From an uncultured Lachnospiraceae bacterium (lineage in GTDB: Bacteria > Bacillota > Clostridia > Lachnospirales > Lachnospiraceae): DNA of 36,023 nucleotides. Every line of letters begins with the position of its first letter. The stretch's first letter is position 1. Made by a program: the position numbers and the translations under genes. Below are positions 25,774-33,629 of the stretch, in pieces. The DNA is taken from the NCBI GenBank assembly GCA_900544445.1, contig UQVK01000029.1, positions 1-36,023 of the forward strand, given 5' to 3'. Below the pieces are notes generated by a model. That model was not told where the DNA came from. It searched no databases and saw nothing but the letters and a program-made list of their open reading frames with translations.

Positions 25774-26037
25774 TTACATAGATTTCACATTCCCCGCCGT
25801 TACGTGAACCTCGCCGTTCTTTTCCAGGTCCCGCAGAAGGGCAATGACCGTCCTTCTGCTCACCGGATGCACCAGCCCCGGCGCGATGTCGCAGAGGGGC
25901 TTTAGCACGAAATCCCGGTTTTCCATGTCCGGATGGGGCACGATCAGGCGGGGTGCCGTAAGGATGCGGTCATCATAAAAAAGAAGATCCAGATCCAGCG
26001 TCCGGGGGCCCCAGTGCACCTTTCTCTCCCTTCCGGC
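25774..26037 (-). pseudogene. folK: FolK C-terminal part separated by in-frame stop
   Basis: Directly after the TAG at 26038-26040 and in the same frame, the sequence continues AGRERKVHWGPRTLDLDLLFYDD. This is the catalytic end of 6-hydroxymethyl-7,8-dihydropterin pyrophosphokinase: the Arg loop and the Asp pair that binds magnesium are in GPRTLDLDLL. The rest (PHPDMENRDFVLKPLCDIAP) is intact to a TAA at 25774. No good start or ribosome binding site exists here (a GTG at 26019 falls inside the conserved motif), so it is expressed only by readthrough or not at all. The 93 bases after it show no clear terminator. Confidence 0.8.
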
Positions 26038-26631
26038 CTACTGCTCCAGCGACTGCAGAAGATCCAGAAGCGGCTCCGGCTCCAGCAGGGTCCTGACCTT
26101 CATGACCGTGTTGAGAAACTCTCCCTGCTTAACGCCGCCGTAAGGCGTGGTGGTGTATACCGGCGCCGTCTCCTCCACCCGGCAGAAGGGGTGCGCGTTC
26201 ACTCCGTCGATTCCCATTTTGAGGAAGGCCTCCCGGTCTCCCAGATTGGAGCCAAGCGCCACATAAGCGGTGTGCCAGCCGCGCCGGATGCGTACCTCCA
26301 CATCCTCGAAGGGAAGGGGAATCGGCGCCTGCGGCTTATGAAGCGTCAGCTCCAGGCTCTCGACCGCCGGAAAGGACAGCAGGATCTCTCTTGCCGTCCG
26401 CTCCGCCGCCGCCTCGATCAAAAGACAGGTTTCCTCCGTCATGACCTGCGTGATCTTTTCGCAGACCGCGCCGTAATCGGTGGAAAGGTTCAGGTCATCC
26501 TTCTCCCCTGCCTCCTGCAGCCTGGTATTCAGGACGGCGTCCACAATAAAACTCTGCCCCAGCTTCCTTTCCTCTTCAAATACGCCGTGTCTGGCGTAGA
26601 TTCTCAGTCCCTTGATCCTGATCTGATCCAT
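26038..26631 (-). CDS. folB: Dihydroneopterin aldolase fused to the N-terminal half of FolK
   Basis: The first about 118 residues form a complete FolB (MDQIRIKGLRIYARHGVFEEE, catalytic Glu in that motif, LIEAAAERTAREIL, TLHKPQAPIP), which splits dihydroneopterin to hydroxymethyl-dihydropterin. A FolK domain then starts (YVALGSNLGDREAFL, the pterin-binding FLNTVMKV), but a TAG after LLQSLEQ ends translation at 197 residues, before the FolK catalytic Asp pair. In the family pattern E-x3-G-R the stop occupies exactly one residue position, so a single base change (for example CAG to TAG) explains it. The start at 26631 lies 19 bases after folP. FolB should work; FolK activity depends on readthrough, another folK copy or a sequencing error. 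Confidence 0.88.
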   Translation of the reverse strand: MDQIRIKGLRIYARHGVFEEERKLGQSFIVDAVLNTRLQEAGEKDDLNLSTDYGAVCEKITQVMTEETCLLIEAAAERTAREILLSFPAVESLELTLHKPQAPIPLPFEDVEVRIRRGWHTAYVALGSNLGDREAFLKMGIDGVNAHPFCRVEETAPVYTTTPYGGVKQGEFLNTVMKVRTLLEPEPLLDLLQSLEQ

Positions 26632-26650
26632 AACGCTCTTCCCCTTTTTC

Positions 26651-27466
26651 TCATCGTTCATATTCCGCGATGGCCTCCGCCATCCGGACGGCACGCACGT
26701 TCTCCTTCACATCGTGCACCCGCACATGGGAGCAGCCGGAGAGCACCGCAAACACCGTGGTCACAAGCGTGCCTTCCAGCCGCTCGGTAACCGGCACATC
26801 CAGCGTCAGCCCGATCACCGATTTCCGGGACGCGCCCAGAAGCACCGGACAGCCGAGTTCACGCAAGCCCCCCAGATTGGCAAGCACCTCCAGGTTCTGC
26901 TCTCTTGTTTTGGGCAACCCCACGCCGGGATCCAGGATGATGGACTCCTTTCTAACACCCGCCCGGCTGGCAATGGCAAGCGTCTCCTGCAGATCTGCCT
27001 TCAGCTCCGGAAGGAAATCCCCATATTCCGCCTGCCTGCGGTTGTGCATCAGGCAGCAGGGCAGGCCGCTCTCCGCGAGGAAGGCCGCCATCTGCCCTTC
27101 ATCGTATTTCAGGCCCCAGATATCGTTGATCAGATCCGCTCCCGCCTGCGCTCCCGCACGGGCCACTTCATATTTATAGGTATCCAGGGAGACCGGAACG
27201 TCAAACCTGGCCTTCACCGCCTCGATCACCGGCGCCACCCGCTCGATCTCCTCTTCGTCGGAAATCTGCACGTGTCCGGGTCTGGTGGATTCTCCGCCGA
27301 TGTCCAGCACGTCCATTCCCTCCTGAACCATTCTCTCCACCTGACGCAGCGCAGCGTCCAGCCGGTCATATTTTCCGCCGTCCGAAAAGGAATCCGGTGT
27401 CACATTCAGAATTCCCCAGATGTAAGTCCTGCCGCTGTCCAAAAATTCTTTATTGCCAATACGCAT
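26651..27466 (-). CDS. folP: Dihydropteroate synthase
   Basis: A 271-residue FolP, which joins the pterin pyrophosphate to p-aminobenzoate and is the sulfonamide target. Signature motifs are GILNVTPDSFSDGG near the start, DIGGESTRPG at about residue 55, SLDTYK, INDIWG, the DPGVGLPKT loop, LLGASRKSVIG and the C-terminal RVHDVKENVRAVRMA. All pterin and phosphate contacts look intact, with no obvious resistance insert. It lies 36 bases after the HD gene and 19 before folB in the folate operon. Confidence 0.97.
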   Translation of the reverse strand: MRIGNKEFLDSGRTYIWGILNVTPDSFSDGGKYDRLDAALRQVERMVQEGMDVLDIGGESTRPGHVQISDEEEIERVAPVIEAVKARFDVPVSLDTYKYEVARAGAQAGADLINDIWGLKYDEGQMAAFLAESGLPCCLMHNRRQAEYGDFLPELKADLQETLAIASRAGVRKESIILDPGVGLPKTREQNLEVLANLGGLRELGCPVLLGASRKSVIGLTLDVPVTERLEGTLVTTVFAVLSGCSHVRVHDVKENVRAVRMAEAIAEYER

Positions 27467-27502
27467 TATTGTTTTATTCCTTTCCGTTTTTTTCGTTCCC
27501 GG

Positions 27503-27985
27503 TCACAGCCGGATCTTCCGATTCTTTTTTTCCTCCGGCCAGTCGCATTCCGCTTTTGCCTTACAGGAAAAGCAGCTTCTGCTCAGCTTGTCGGCCCGGT
27601 AGAGCAGCCCGGTCAGCCCGGCGGTTTCTGCGCTTTTGGGATTCCGGTGTTCCCGGATAGCCGCAAGAATGCCTGCCCGTTCCTCTTCCGCAAATCCGCA
27701 TTCCACAAGAATCTGCGGCGCGATCTGCGCGCTGGCCTTCTCATGGGGCGTTCCGTCTTCATACTGCCGCCACCTGCCGCAGTCGTGAAGCAGGGCCGCT
27801 GCGTAGATGAGCTCCTGTCCCACTCCGGCCTCTTCCTGAAGATTCAATATCCAGGCAATGCGCGCCACATCCAGAAAATGCGCCATATCATGCCGGCAGA
27901 ATCGTCTGTCTTTCTCCGCCGTCTCATTTTTTCTCAGGCACTCCTGATAACCGTCATGCTCCAGAATCCGATTCACCCGTTCCAT
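27503..27985 (-). CDS. HD-domain hydrolase in the folate operon
   Basis: A 160-residue HD-superfamily protein. His/Asp metal ligands appear in CRHDMAHFLDVARIAW (about 30-45), YAAALLHDCGRW (about 60-71), PHEKASA and IREHRN. The C-terminus has a small Cys cluster (CFSCKAKAEC). AGGAGG six bases before the ATG at 27985 fixes the start; an upstream in-frame extension is unlikely. It lies between folE and folP. The Nudix pyrophosphohydrolase that normally follows FolE is absent here, so this protein could supply that phosphate-removal step; this is a positional inference only. Confidence 0.88.
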   Translation of the reverse strand: MERVNRILEHDGYQECLRKNETAEKDRRFCRHDMAHFLDVARIAWILNLQEEAGVGQELIYAAALLHDCGRWRQYEDGTPHEKASAQIAPQILVECGFAEEERAGILAAIREHRNPKSAETAGLTGLLYRADKLSRSCFSCKAKAECDWPEEKKNRKIRL

Positions 27986-28049
27986 CCGCTTCCTCCTGCC
28001 GCCGCCCATTACCGAAGCAGTGCGGGCCGGCCCGCATCCGCTCCCACTC

Positions 28050-28607
28050 TCATACGCCCAGCATGCGGTAAAAGCTCTCCCGCAGTCCGGCATCTTTTTC
28101 AAAAGCCCCCCGCATGGCCACCGTCACCGTTTTGCTGCCGGGCTTTTTGATGCCCCGCATGGTCATGCACATATGCTCCGCCTCCAGAAGCACCATAACT
28201 CCCTTCGGATGCAGGTTCTCCATCAGCGCGTCCGCCACCTGCGCGGTGAGCCGCTCCTGCAGCTGCAGCCGTCTCGCATACACCTCCACGGTACGGGCCA
28301 GCTTGCTTAAGCCTGCCACCCGGCCATCCGGCAGATAGGCCACATGTGCCTTTCCGAAAAAGGGAAGCATGTGGTGTTCACAGATGGAATAAAAGGTGAT
28401 GTCCTTTTCCAGAACGATTCCCGACTCGGTCACTTCAAACTGTCTAGAAAGCGGCTCCGCCGCGTCCTGGTCCATCCCAGCGAACAGCTCCTCATACATC
28501 CGTGCGATCCGCTGTGGCGTTTCCAGAAGCCCTTCCCGCTCTGTATCCTCTCCGATTCCCTCCAGAAGGAGACGGACTCCCTCCTCAATTTTTTCTTTGT
28601 TTACCAT
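28050..28607 (-). CDS. folE: GTP cyclohydrolase I
   Basis: A 185-residue FolE that converts GTP to dihydroneopterin triphosphate, the first folate step. Zinc and active-site motifs are [20 protein letters not shown] (about 70-89) and [15 protein letters not shown]. The family segment [15 protein letters not shown] precedes them. GGAGG before the ATG fixes the start, and the first codons overlap the end of folC by 23 bases, so translation is probably coupled. No THF or preQ1 riboswitch is seen upstream. Confidence 0.96.
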   Translation of the reverse strand: MVNKEKIEEGVRLLLEGIGEDTEREGLLETPQRIARMYEELFAGMDQDAAEPLSRQFEVTESGIVLEKDITFYSICEHHMLPFFGKAHVAYLPDGRVAGLSKLARTVEVYARRLQLQERLTAQVADALMENLHPKGVMVLLEAEHMCMTMRGIKKPGSKTVTVAMRGAFEKDAGLRESFYRMLGV

Positions 28608-29910
28608 GATTTCCTCCATTCTGAAGTGTCTCCAAAGCTGTGCTTCCCAGGAGCTTTCTCTGAAAAGACAGGGAGCCGAAGGCCACGACGACGCCGTCCT
28701 TCCCCGCAAGGAGCCTTGCCAGCTCCGCTGCCTCCTGCGGGCTGTCCGCCGCCGTCACATTCGCGCAGTACGGCCTGACCAGGTCCGCCAGAAGAAGAGG
28801 CGGCATGGAACGGGGATTTTCACTGTCCGAGGTGGTGATCACCGCTGACGGAGCGTCACAGGTGAGACGGACGATCTTTTCCGCCTCCTTGTCCTTTAAT
28901 ATTCCCATTATATAGACGATTCTCCGATTTGTAAAATAAAACCGGACCGATTCCATCAGCCGTCTCGCTCCGTCTTCATTGTGCGCCCCGTCCACCACGA
29001 ACAGCGGCTTCCCCTCAAACACCTGAAAACGGCCGGGCCAGGCGGCCTCCGAAAGTCCCTGTCTTACCTTTTCCTCCGAAACCGGAAATCCCGTTTCCGA
29101 AAGCGCCCGGAGCGCCTCCAGAGCCAGAACGGCATTGTCGATCTGCCAGGTTCCCGCCAGAGAAATGGACAGATTTTTCAGGCCGCCGTAGGAAAAACGC
29201 TGCCCCTTCAGGCTGCGCCGGATTCCGGAAGCCTTCTCCGGGTCCGCCACCGCAAGCGAACAGCCTTTTTCCTCACATGCCGACCGGATCACCTCCATGG
29301 CTTCCTGCGGCTGTTTCAGGCTCACCACCCGGCTGCCCGGCTTGATGATTCCGGCCTTTTGTGCGGCGATCTTTCCAAGGGTATCTCCCAGCGCGCCCAT
29401 GTGATCCATGCTGATGGAAACAAGCACGCAGACCAGAGGAGCCGGGATCACATTGGTCGTGTCCTCCAGACCGCCCATCCCCGTCTCCAGCACGACGATG
29501 TCGCAGCCCTTTTCCTGAAGCCAGAGAAAGGCCAGCGCCGTTTCCACTTCAAAATAAGTGGGATGCGAAAAGCCCTCCGCCGCAAGCTCTTCCGCCGCCC
29601 GGCTCACCCGTTCCATATATCTTGCGTATTCCGCCCTGGCGATCATTTTCCGGTTCACCTGAAAGCTCTCCCGAGGCTCCAGCACCGCCGGAGAGGAATA
29701 GGTTCCGGTCCGATATCCTGCCCGGGTGAGAACGGATGAGAGCATGGCGAGCACGCTGCCTTTGCCGTTTGTGCCCGCGATGTGGACATACTTCAGCTCT
29801 TCCTGCGGATTTCCCAGCTTTTTCAGAAGCCTTCTGATACTGTCAAGTCCCGGAACAATGCCGTATTGTTTGCACCCTTCTACATATTCCAACGCTTCCT
29901 GATAATTCAT
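28585..29910 (-). CDS. folC: Folylpolyglutamate / dihydrofolate synthase
   Basis: A 441-residue Mur-ligase-type enzyme that adds glutamate to dihydropteroate or folates. The ATP loop is [13 protein letters not shown], followed by [16 protein letters not shown], the Glu-rich substrate region [13 protein letters not shown], the [13 protein letters not shown] segment, [12 protein letters not shown], a central [11 protein letters not shown] and the C-terminal [14 protein letters not shown]. The start has GGAG six bases upstream. It is the first gene of the folate operon (folC-folE-HD-folP-folB/K). The 88-base upstream gap, shared with a divergent gene, holds two short hairpins (29939-29953 and 29982-29998, the second followed on the minus strand by eight T). 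Confidence 0.94.
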   Translation of the reverse strand: MNYQEALEYVEGCKQYGIVPGLDSIRRLLKKLGNPQEELKYVHIAGTNGKGSVLAMLSSVLTRAGYRTGTYSSPAVLEPRESFQVNRKMIARAEYARYMERVSRAAEELAAEGFSHPTYFEVETALAFLWLQEKGCDIVVLETGMGGLEDTTNVIPAPLVCVLVSISMDHMGALGDTLGKIAAQKAGIIKPGSRVVSLKQPQEAMEVIRSACEEKGCSLAVADPEKASGIRRSLKGQRFSYGGLKNLSISLAGTWQIDNAVLALEALRALSETGFPVSEEKVRQGLSEAAWPGRFQVFEGKPLFVVDGAHNEDGARRLMESVRFYFTNRRIVYIMGILKDKEAEKIVRLTCDAPSAVITTSDSENPRSMPPLLLADLVRPYCANVTAADSPQEAAELARLLAGKDGVVVAFGSLSFQRKLLGSTALETLQNGGNHGKQRKN

Positions 29911-29981
29911 GTTTTTCTCCAATTCCGTTTTTGAACATCCGTCTTTCTGACGGCAGATTTCCAAGGATAAAAATAAAAAAA

Positions 29982-29998
29982 ACGGATACACTGTCCGT
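29982..29998 (-). terminator. Possible weak terminator or leader hairpin upstream of folC
   Basis: On the minus strand ACGGA-N7-TCCGT is followed by TTTTTTTTATTTTT. The stem is only five pairs, so strength is doubtful. It could stop antisense transcription coming through the divergent gene before the folate operon, or act in the folC leader. Confidence 0.35.
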
Positions 29999-30409
29999 AT
30001 GCGGAAATTATTTCAAAACTTTATCAAATGCGGCATCCTTGGCTGGTGCCTGGAAATTTCATTCACTGCCCTGAACGCTCTGCGCAGAAGGGACTATACC
30101 CTGCGGGGCGTCACCTCTCTGTGGATGTTTCCCATCTACGGAGCAGGCTGTCTTCTTACGCCTTTTTTCCGTCTGCTCGGCCGCCTGCACTGGGCAGTGC
30201 GCGGCAGTATTTATGCCGCACTCATCTTTGCTGCCGAATATGTGTCCGGAAGCCTGCTCTGGAAAAAGGATCTCTGTCCCTGGGACTATGAAAAGGCCCG
30301 CTGGAACGTGAGCCGTCTCATACGGCTGGACTATTTCCCCTGCTGGGCCGCCACAGGCCTTTTGATGGAACGTGCAACGAGGGACGCAGGACGCGTCCCC
30401 CGACATTGA
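29999..30409 (+). CDS. CmpB-like ABC-transporter-type membrane protein
   Basis: A 136-residue membrane protein of the small family often labelled putative ABC transporter type IV or CmpB. Conserved words are LEISFTAL, LWMFPIYGAGCLL, AALIFAAEYVSGSLLWKKD, CPWDYEKARWNV and LDYFPCWAATG. About four helices are seen. The molecular function is unknown; no transporter partner lies nearby. No strong Shine-Dalgarno precedes this ATG, so the start is uncertain. The gene is divergent from folC and convergent with the MATE gene, 42 bases away. A short GTGGATG-tcg-CATCCAC hairpin (30425-30441) without T-tract lies in that gap. Confidence 0.78.
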   Translation: MRKLFQNFIKCGILGWCLEISFTALNALRRRDYTLRGVTSLWMFPIYGAGCLLTPFFRLLGRLHWAVRGSIYAALIFAAEYVSGSLLWKKDLCPWDYEKARWNVSRLIRLDYFPCWAATGLLMERATRDAGRVPRH

Positions 30410-30451
30410 AGCCGCGGCCACCCTGTGGATGTCGCATCCACGGATGGCCCG

Positions 30452-31852
30452 TCAGCTATTCTGCGCTGCGGCCTGCTCCTGTGCCGCCAGTTTATCCCGT
30501 TCCATTTTCTTCATGGTAAACCGGTAAGCAATGAAAAGGAAGATCCCGGCGAAGCACCAGGCGCTGGCATTCGCCAGACACACGCCCTCATAACTTAAGA
30601 GACTCGCAGCAACAACTGCAAGCACCGCGCGGCTTAACAGCTCTACCACGCCGCCCATCATGGGCATGAGCGCATAGCCGCAGCTCTGCATCACATTCCG
30701 GTAGATATAGATCATGCCAAGCGGGATGAAAAACGCGCCGCAGATCACAATATAGGTTCTCGCGTAGACGAGCACCTCGTCAATATTTTCAGATACAAAC
30801 AGCCTGATAATCCAGGGAAGAGCAAACTGCACAGCCACATAAATGAATACGGCATAAACAGCCGAAATCCAGAACGCGATCCGGCTTCCCTTTTTAATTC
30901 TGTCCAGATCGTTAACGCCCCTGTTCTGGCCGCAATAGGTCGCCATGGTCATTCCCATCGCCACAAACACCTGTGTCACCAGCTGTTCCACCTTGCAGGC
31001 CGCCGTATAGGCCGCGATGACCGTGGACCCCAGCAGGTTCAGAGCCGCCTGCACCATGATGGTTCCCACCGCCGTAATGGAGAATTGCAACGCCATCGGA
31101 ACGCCCACAGAAATCTGATTGCGCACACACCAGCGGTCCAGCCGGAAGTGTTCCTTTCGCAGAGAAAGCACCGGCACCTTTTTGATCATATAAATCAGGC
31201 ACAGCACACCGGAAATTCCCTGGGAGGCCACCGTTGCAATAGCAGCACCCGCAACGCCCATATGGAAATTGATGATCAGAACCAGATCCCCGACCACATT
31301 GATGCCAGCGGAAAGAATCAGGAAATACAGGGGAACCTTACTGTTCCCCACCGCCCGCAGGATACTGGAAAGCAGGTTATAGAGAACGGAACAGCCCATT
31401 CCCCAGCAGATGATCAGGATATATGTTCTGGACATCTGCATGATGTCCTCCGGCGTCCGCATCACGCCAAGCAGCCAGTCCATGATCAGCACGCTCACCG
31501 CCGTCATCACGATGGTGACGATTACAGAAAGGACAGCGGCATTTCCCACGCTCTTCTTCATCCCCTCCATATCGCCTGCGCCGAACCGCTGCGCTGTCTG
31601 CACCGTAAAGCCGGTGGTCAGTCCCTGCAGAAACCCCAGGATCAGAAAAGAGATCGTACCTGTTGCTCCCACTGCGGCCAACGCCTGCACGCCCACAAAA
31701 CGGCCCACGATCACCGTGTCTGCCAGGTTATAAAGCTGCTGAAACAGATTTCCGAGAATGATCGGAATGATAAATTTTACAATCAGCCTGAAAGGGCTGC
31801 CCTTTGTCATATCCAGTTCCATTGTTCGTAACGCTTCCTTCTTCTGGTTCAT
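30452..31852 (-). CDS. MATE-family multidrug/solute exporter
   Basis: A 466-residue MATE transporter with twelve expected helices in two halves. The N-terminal half shows FIIPIILGNLFQQLYNLADT and VGRFVGVQALAAVGATG; the second half repeats the pattern with VGVPMALQFSITAVGTI, and AYTAACKVEQLV lies in the usual place. MATE proteins export drugs, dyes or metabolites with sodium or protons. The substrate is unknown. The first ATG has no clear ribosome binding site; an ATG ten codons later (31822, MELDMTKGSP) has an AAGGAAG some distance upstream and matches many relatives, so either is possible. It follows the PH-domain gene by 13 bases. Confidence 0.93.
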   Translation of the reverse strand: MNQKKEALRTMELDMTKGSPFRLIVKFIIPIILGNLFQQLYNLADTVIVGRFVGVQALAAVGATGTISFLILGFLQGLTTGFTVQTAQRFGAGDMEGMKKSVGNAAVLSVIVTIVMTAVSVLIMDWLLGVMRTPEDIMQMSRTYILIICWGMGCSVLYNLLSSILRAVGNSKVPLYFLILSAGINVVGDLVLIINFHMGVAGAAIATVASQGISGVLCLIYMIKKVPVLSLRKEHFRLDRWCVRNQISVGVPMALQFSITAVGTIMVQAALNLLGSTVIAAYTAACKVEQLVTQVFVAMGMTMATYCGQNRGVNDLDRIKKGSRIAFWISAVYAVFIYVAVQFALPWIIRLFVSENIDEVLVYARTYIVICGAFFIPLGMIYIYRNVMQSCGYALMPMMGGVVELLSRAVLAVVAASLLSYEGVCLANASAWCFAGIFLFIAYRFTMKKMERDKLAAQEQAAAQNS

Positions 31853-31865
31853 GTATTTTCAGATT

Positions 31866-32264
31866 TTACAGATCGACGTCTTCCGCGTCCGTTTCCTCCG
31901 CTCCGATATCCAGCATATTCATGGTCCTTCTGCGCCTGCGCGCCTTTTCCGAAGCTTCCAGGATAAAATTCTTGACCGAACGGGCATTCTTCACATTCTG
32001 GATCAGCAGGGTCGGACTTGTGGTGTCGCCCGTAAAGCACCGCACCGTCCCAAGGCCGAAGATGCGCTGCGGCAGGGACTCCAGCAGTTCCACGTCCTGC
32101 ACCTTATACATGTAGCAGTCGTTTTCCTTCTTATTTAAGAAGCCTTCCGACACCGTAATCATATCCTCCCCCACCGTGTAAACCGTAAAGGTAAAGGGAA
32201 GTCCAAAGAAAAGCCAGCGTTTTCTCTCACGAAATTGAATTTCTCCGTTTATTCTTTCGTCCAT
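31866..32264 (-). CDS. Bacterial PH-domain (bPH2) protein
   Basis: A 132-residue protein with a bPH2-type domain at about residues 15-105. Strands FTVYTVGEDMITVSEGFL and YMYKVQDVELLESLPQRIFG are typical, followed by GLGTVRCFTGD and ILEASEKARRRRR. A short hydrophobic piece (WLFFGLPFTFTVYTV) may touch the membrane. The last 20 residues are acidic. Its role is unknown; such domains often assist membrane proteins. AAGGAAG five bases before the ATG fixes the start. It forms a two-gene unit with the MATE exporter. Confidence 0.85.
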   Translation of the reverse strand: MDERINGEIQFRERKRWLFFGLPFTFTVYTVGEDMITVSEGFLNKKENDCYMYKVQDVELLESLPQRIFGLGTVRCFTGDTTSPTLLIQNVKNARSVKNFILEASEKARRRRRTMNMLDIGAEETDAEDVDL

Positions 32265-32315
32265 CTAAACTTCCTTTCCGAAGCGCATGCGCTCTCTCAA
32301 GCCCATTGATTCGTG

Positions 32316-32347
32316 TAGATTATAATCTATCTCCTGCTCTTTTGCAA
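32316..32347 (-). promoter_or_regulatory. Promoter of the PH-MATE unit with palindromic -10
   Basis: On the minus strand TTGCAA (32347-32342), a 17-base spacer and TATAAT (32324-32319). The -10 lies inside the perfect 14-bp palindrome TAGATTATAATCTA (32316-32329), and a second palindrome AGCGCATGCGCT (32282-32293) is in the leader. A repressor site at the -10 is possible. It is divergent from the pyrB promoter. Confidence 0.7.
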
Positions 32348-32386
32348 AGGTTTTCTACAGGATTTTCATTCTGCGTTTTCCGGCTC

Positions 32387-32415
32387 TTGCAACTGTCTGC
32401 CTCCTGTGCTATAAT
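32387..32415 (+). promoter_or_regulatory. Sigma-A promoter of pyrBI
   Basis: TTGCAA, a 17-base spacer and a perfect TATAAT. The predicted start site is near 32422, giving a leader of about 190 bases before pyrB. The 348-base gene-free stretch 32265-32612 therefore holds two divergent promoters and the pyrBI leader. Confidence 0.85.
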
Positions 32416-32438
32416 GGCACGAAAGCAAACGGAAAACG

Positions 32439-32452
32439 TGTCGGGAGAGACA
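32439..32452 (+). promoter_or_regulatory. Small hairpin resembling a PyrR-binding loop
   Basis: TGTC-GGGAGA-GACA forms a 4-base stem with a 6-base loop. The loop matches the PyrR loop pattern (CNGNGA) except for its first base, and it also contains the ribosome binding site of the leader peptide. The usual lower stem of PyrR sites is not evident, so this is tentative. Confidence 0.35.
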
Positions 32453-32454
32453 AA

Positions 32455-32499
32455 ATGAGGACAAGCGCAGGACGCCTTAATTGCAGAAATTCAAGCTGA
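32455..32499 (+). CDS. Putative 14-residue pyrBI leader peptide
   Basis: ATG with GGGAGA six bases upstream opens a 14-codon frame (MRTSAGRLNCRNSS) ending in TGA at 32497-32499. The last base of the stop is the first base of the attenuator stem, so a ribosome finishing this peptide would cover the 5' arm. The position between promoter and terminator resembles leader peptides of attenuated operons. Its codon content is not enriched for any single amino acid, so it may serve ribosome positioning and not amino-acid sensing. Confidence 0.5.
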   Translation: MRTSAGRLNCRNSS

Positions 32500-32535
32500 A
32501 ATCGAAGGGATTTTCTTTCTCTTCGATTTTATTTT
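32499..32535 (+). terminator. Attenuator (intrinsic terminator) in the pyrBI leader
   Basis: AAATCGAAGGGA (32499-32510) pairs with TCTCTTCGATTT (32518-32529), 12 pairs with one G-U, around a TTTTCTT loop, followed by TATTTT. It is about 80 bases before the pyrB start codon and after the promoter, so it must be passed for pyrB expression. The RNA from 32511 to 32535 is almost all U and C, which would slow polymerase when UTP or CTP is low. Confidence 0.75.
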
Positions 32536-32612
32536 GCGCTGTGCGCACCGCGGGCGGCCGCTTGCCGTAATCCACTGCCGTTTTCTTTAGGGACAAGGAA
32601 GGAGACAAAAAC

Positions 32613-33536
32613 ATGAGACACTTGATGAACCCTCTTGATTTTTCCGTAGAGGAGCTGGACAGGCTGTTTGAGCTTGCTGCCGATATTGAAGCGAATCCGG
32701 CTGCCTTTTCGCACGCCTGCGCAGGAAAAAAGCTCGCCACCTGCTTCTATGAGCCCAGCACCAGAACCCGGCTGAGTTTTGAGGCCGCCATGCTGAATCT
32801 GGGCGGAAGCGTACTCGGCTTCTCCGACGCGGCGTCTTCCTCTGCCTCCAAAGGGGAAAGCGTTGCTGACACCATCCGCATCATTTCCTGCTATGCGGAT
32901 ATCTGCGCCATGCGCCATCCCAAAGAAGGTGCACCCATGGTCGCAGCATCCTTTTCCGGCATCCCCGTCATCAATGCAGGCGATGGCGGTCATCAGCATC
33001 CCACCCAGACGCTGACGGATCTGATGACCATCCGCAGCCTGAAGGGACGGCTGAACCATCTGACGGTCGGTCTGTGCGGCGACCTGAAATTCGGACGCAC
33101 CGTACATTCCCTCATCAATGCCCTTTCCAGATATGATAACATCCGGTTCATTTTCATCTCTCCGGAAGAGCTTCGCGTTCCTGACTATGTCATCGAGATG
33201 CTGAAGGAGAAAAACATTCCCTACGAAGAGGTCATACGTCTGGAAGACAGCCTGCCGCAGCTGGACCTTCTGTACATGACCCGGGTACAAAGGGAACGCT
33301 TCTTTAATGAGGAGGACTATATCCGCCTGAAGGATTTCTATATTCTGGACAAAGCGAAACTGAGCCTTGCTCCTGCGGATATGCTTGTCCTGCACCCGCT
33401 CCCAAGAGTGAATGAAATTTCCGTAGATGTGGACAATGACCCCCGTGCCGTCTATTTTAAACAGGCTCAGTACGGCGTATATGTCCGCATGGCCCTGATC
33501 CTCACCCTGCTCGGACTCGCGGACAGGAACGCGTAA
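32613..33536 (+). CDS. pyrB: Aspartate carbamoyltransferase catalytic subunit
   Basis: A 307-residue PyrB that makes carbamoyl aspartate in pyrimidine synthesis. The carbamoyl-phosphate loop is [15 protein letters not shown], followed by [13 protein letters not shown], the HPTQTLTDL motif and the C-terminal [15 protein letters not shown]. All active-site residues seem intact. AAGGAAGGAG precedes the ATG. Expression is likely set by the leader attenuator. It is followed 93 bases later by pyrI, so the enzyme is expected to be an allosteric PyrB-PyrI holoenzyme. Confidence 0.97.
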   Translation: MRHLMNPLDFSVEELDRLFELAADIEANPAAFSHACAGKKLATCFYEPSTRTRLSFEAAMLNLGGSVLGFSDAASSSASKGESVADTIRIISCYADICAMRHPKEGAPMVAASFSGIPVINAGDGGHQHPTQTLTDLMTIRSLKGRLNHLTVGLCGDLKFGRTVHSLINALSRYDNIRFIFISPEELRVPDYVIEMLKEKNIPYEEVIRLEDSLPQLDLLYMTRVQRERFFNEEDYIRLKDFYILDKAKLSLAPADMLVLHPLPRVNEISVDVDNDPRAVYFKQAQYGVYVRMALILTLLGLADRNA

Positions 33537-33629
33537 ACGACTCCGCTCCCTGAGGCTGTGATTTGTGCCGGAGCGTCACAGATCACTCTGGCTGCCTTGA
33601 CTGCCAACGCTCCGGAATGGAGAAAAAAT

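Noticed and set aside
26038..26040. TAG recoding (pyrrolysine or a general amber reassignment) as explanation of the folK stop
   Set aside because: TAG ends at least three other intact genes in the window at expected positions, and FolK families do not use pyrrolysine.
29911..29998. Possible THF riboswitch upstream of the folate operon
   Set aside because: The gap is only 88 bases and lacks the conserved THF riboswitch core; only two short hairpins are seen.
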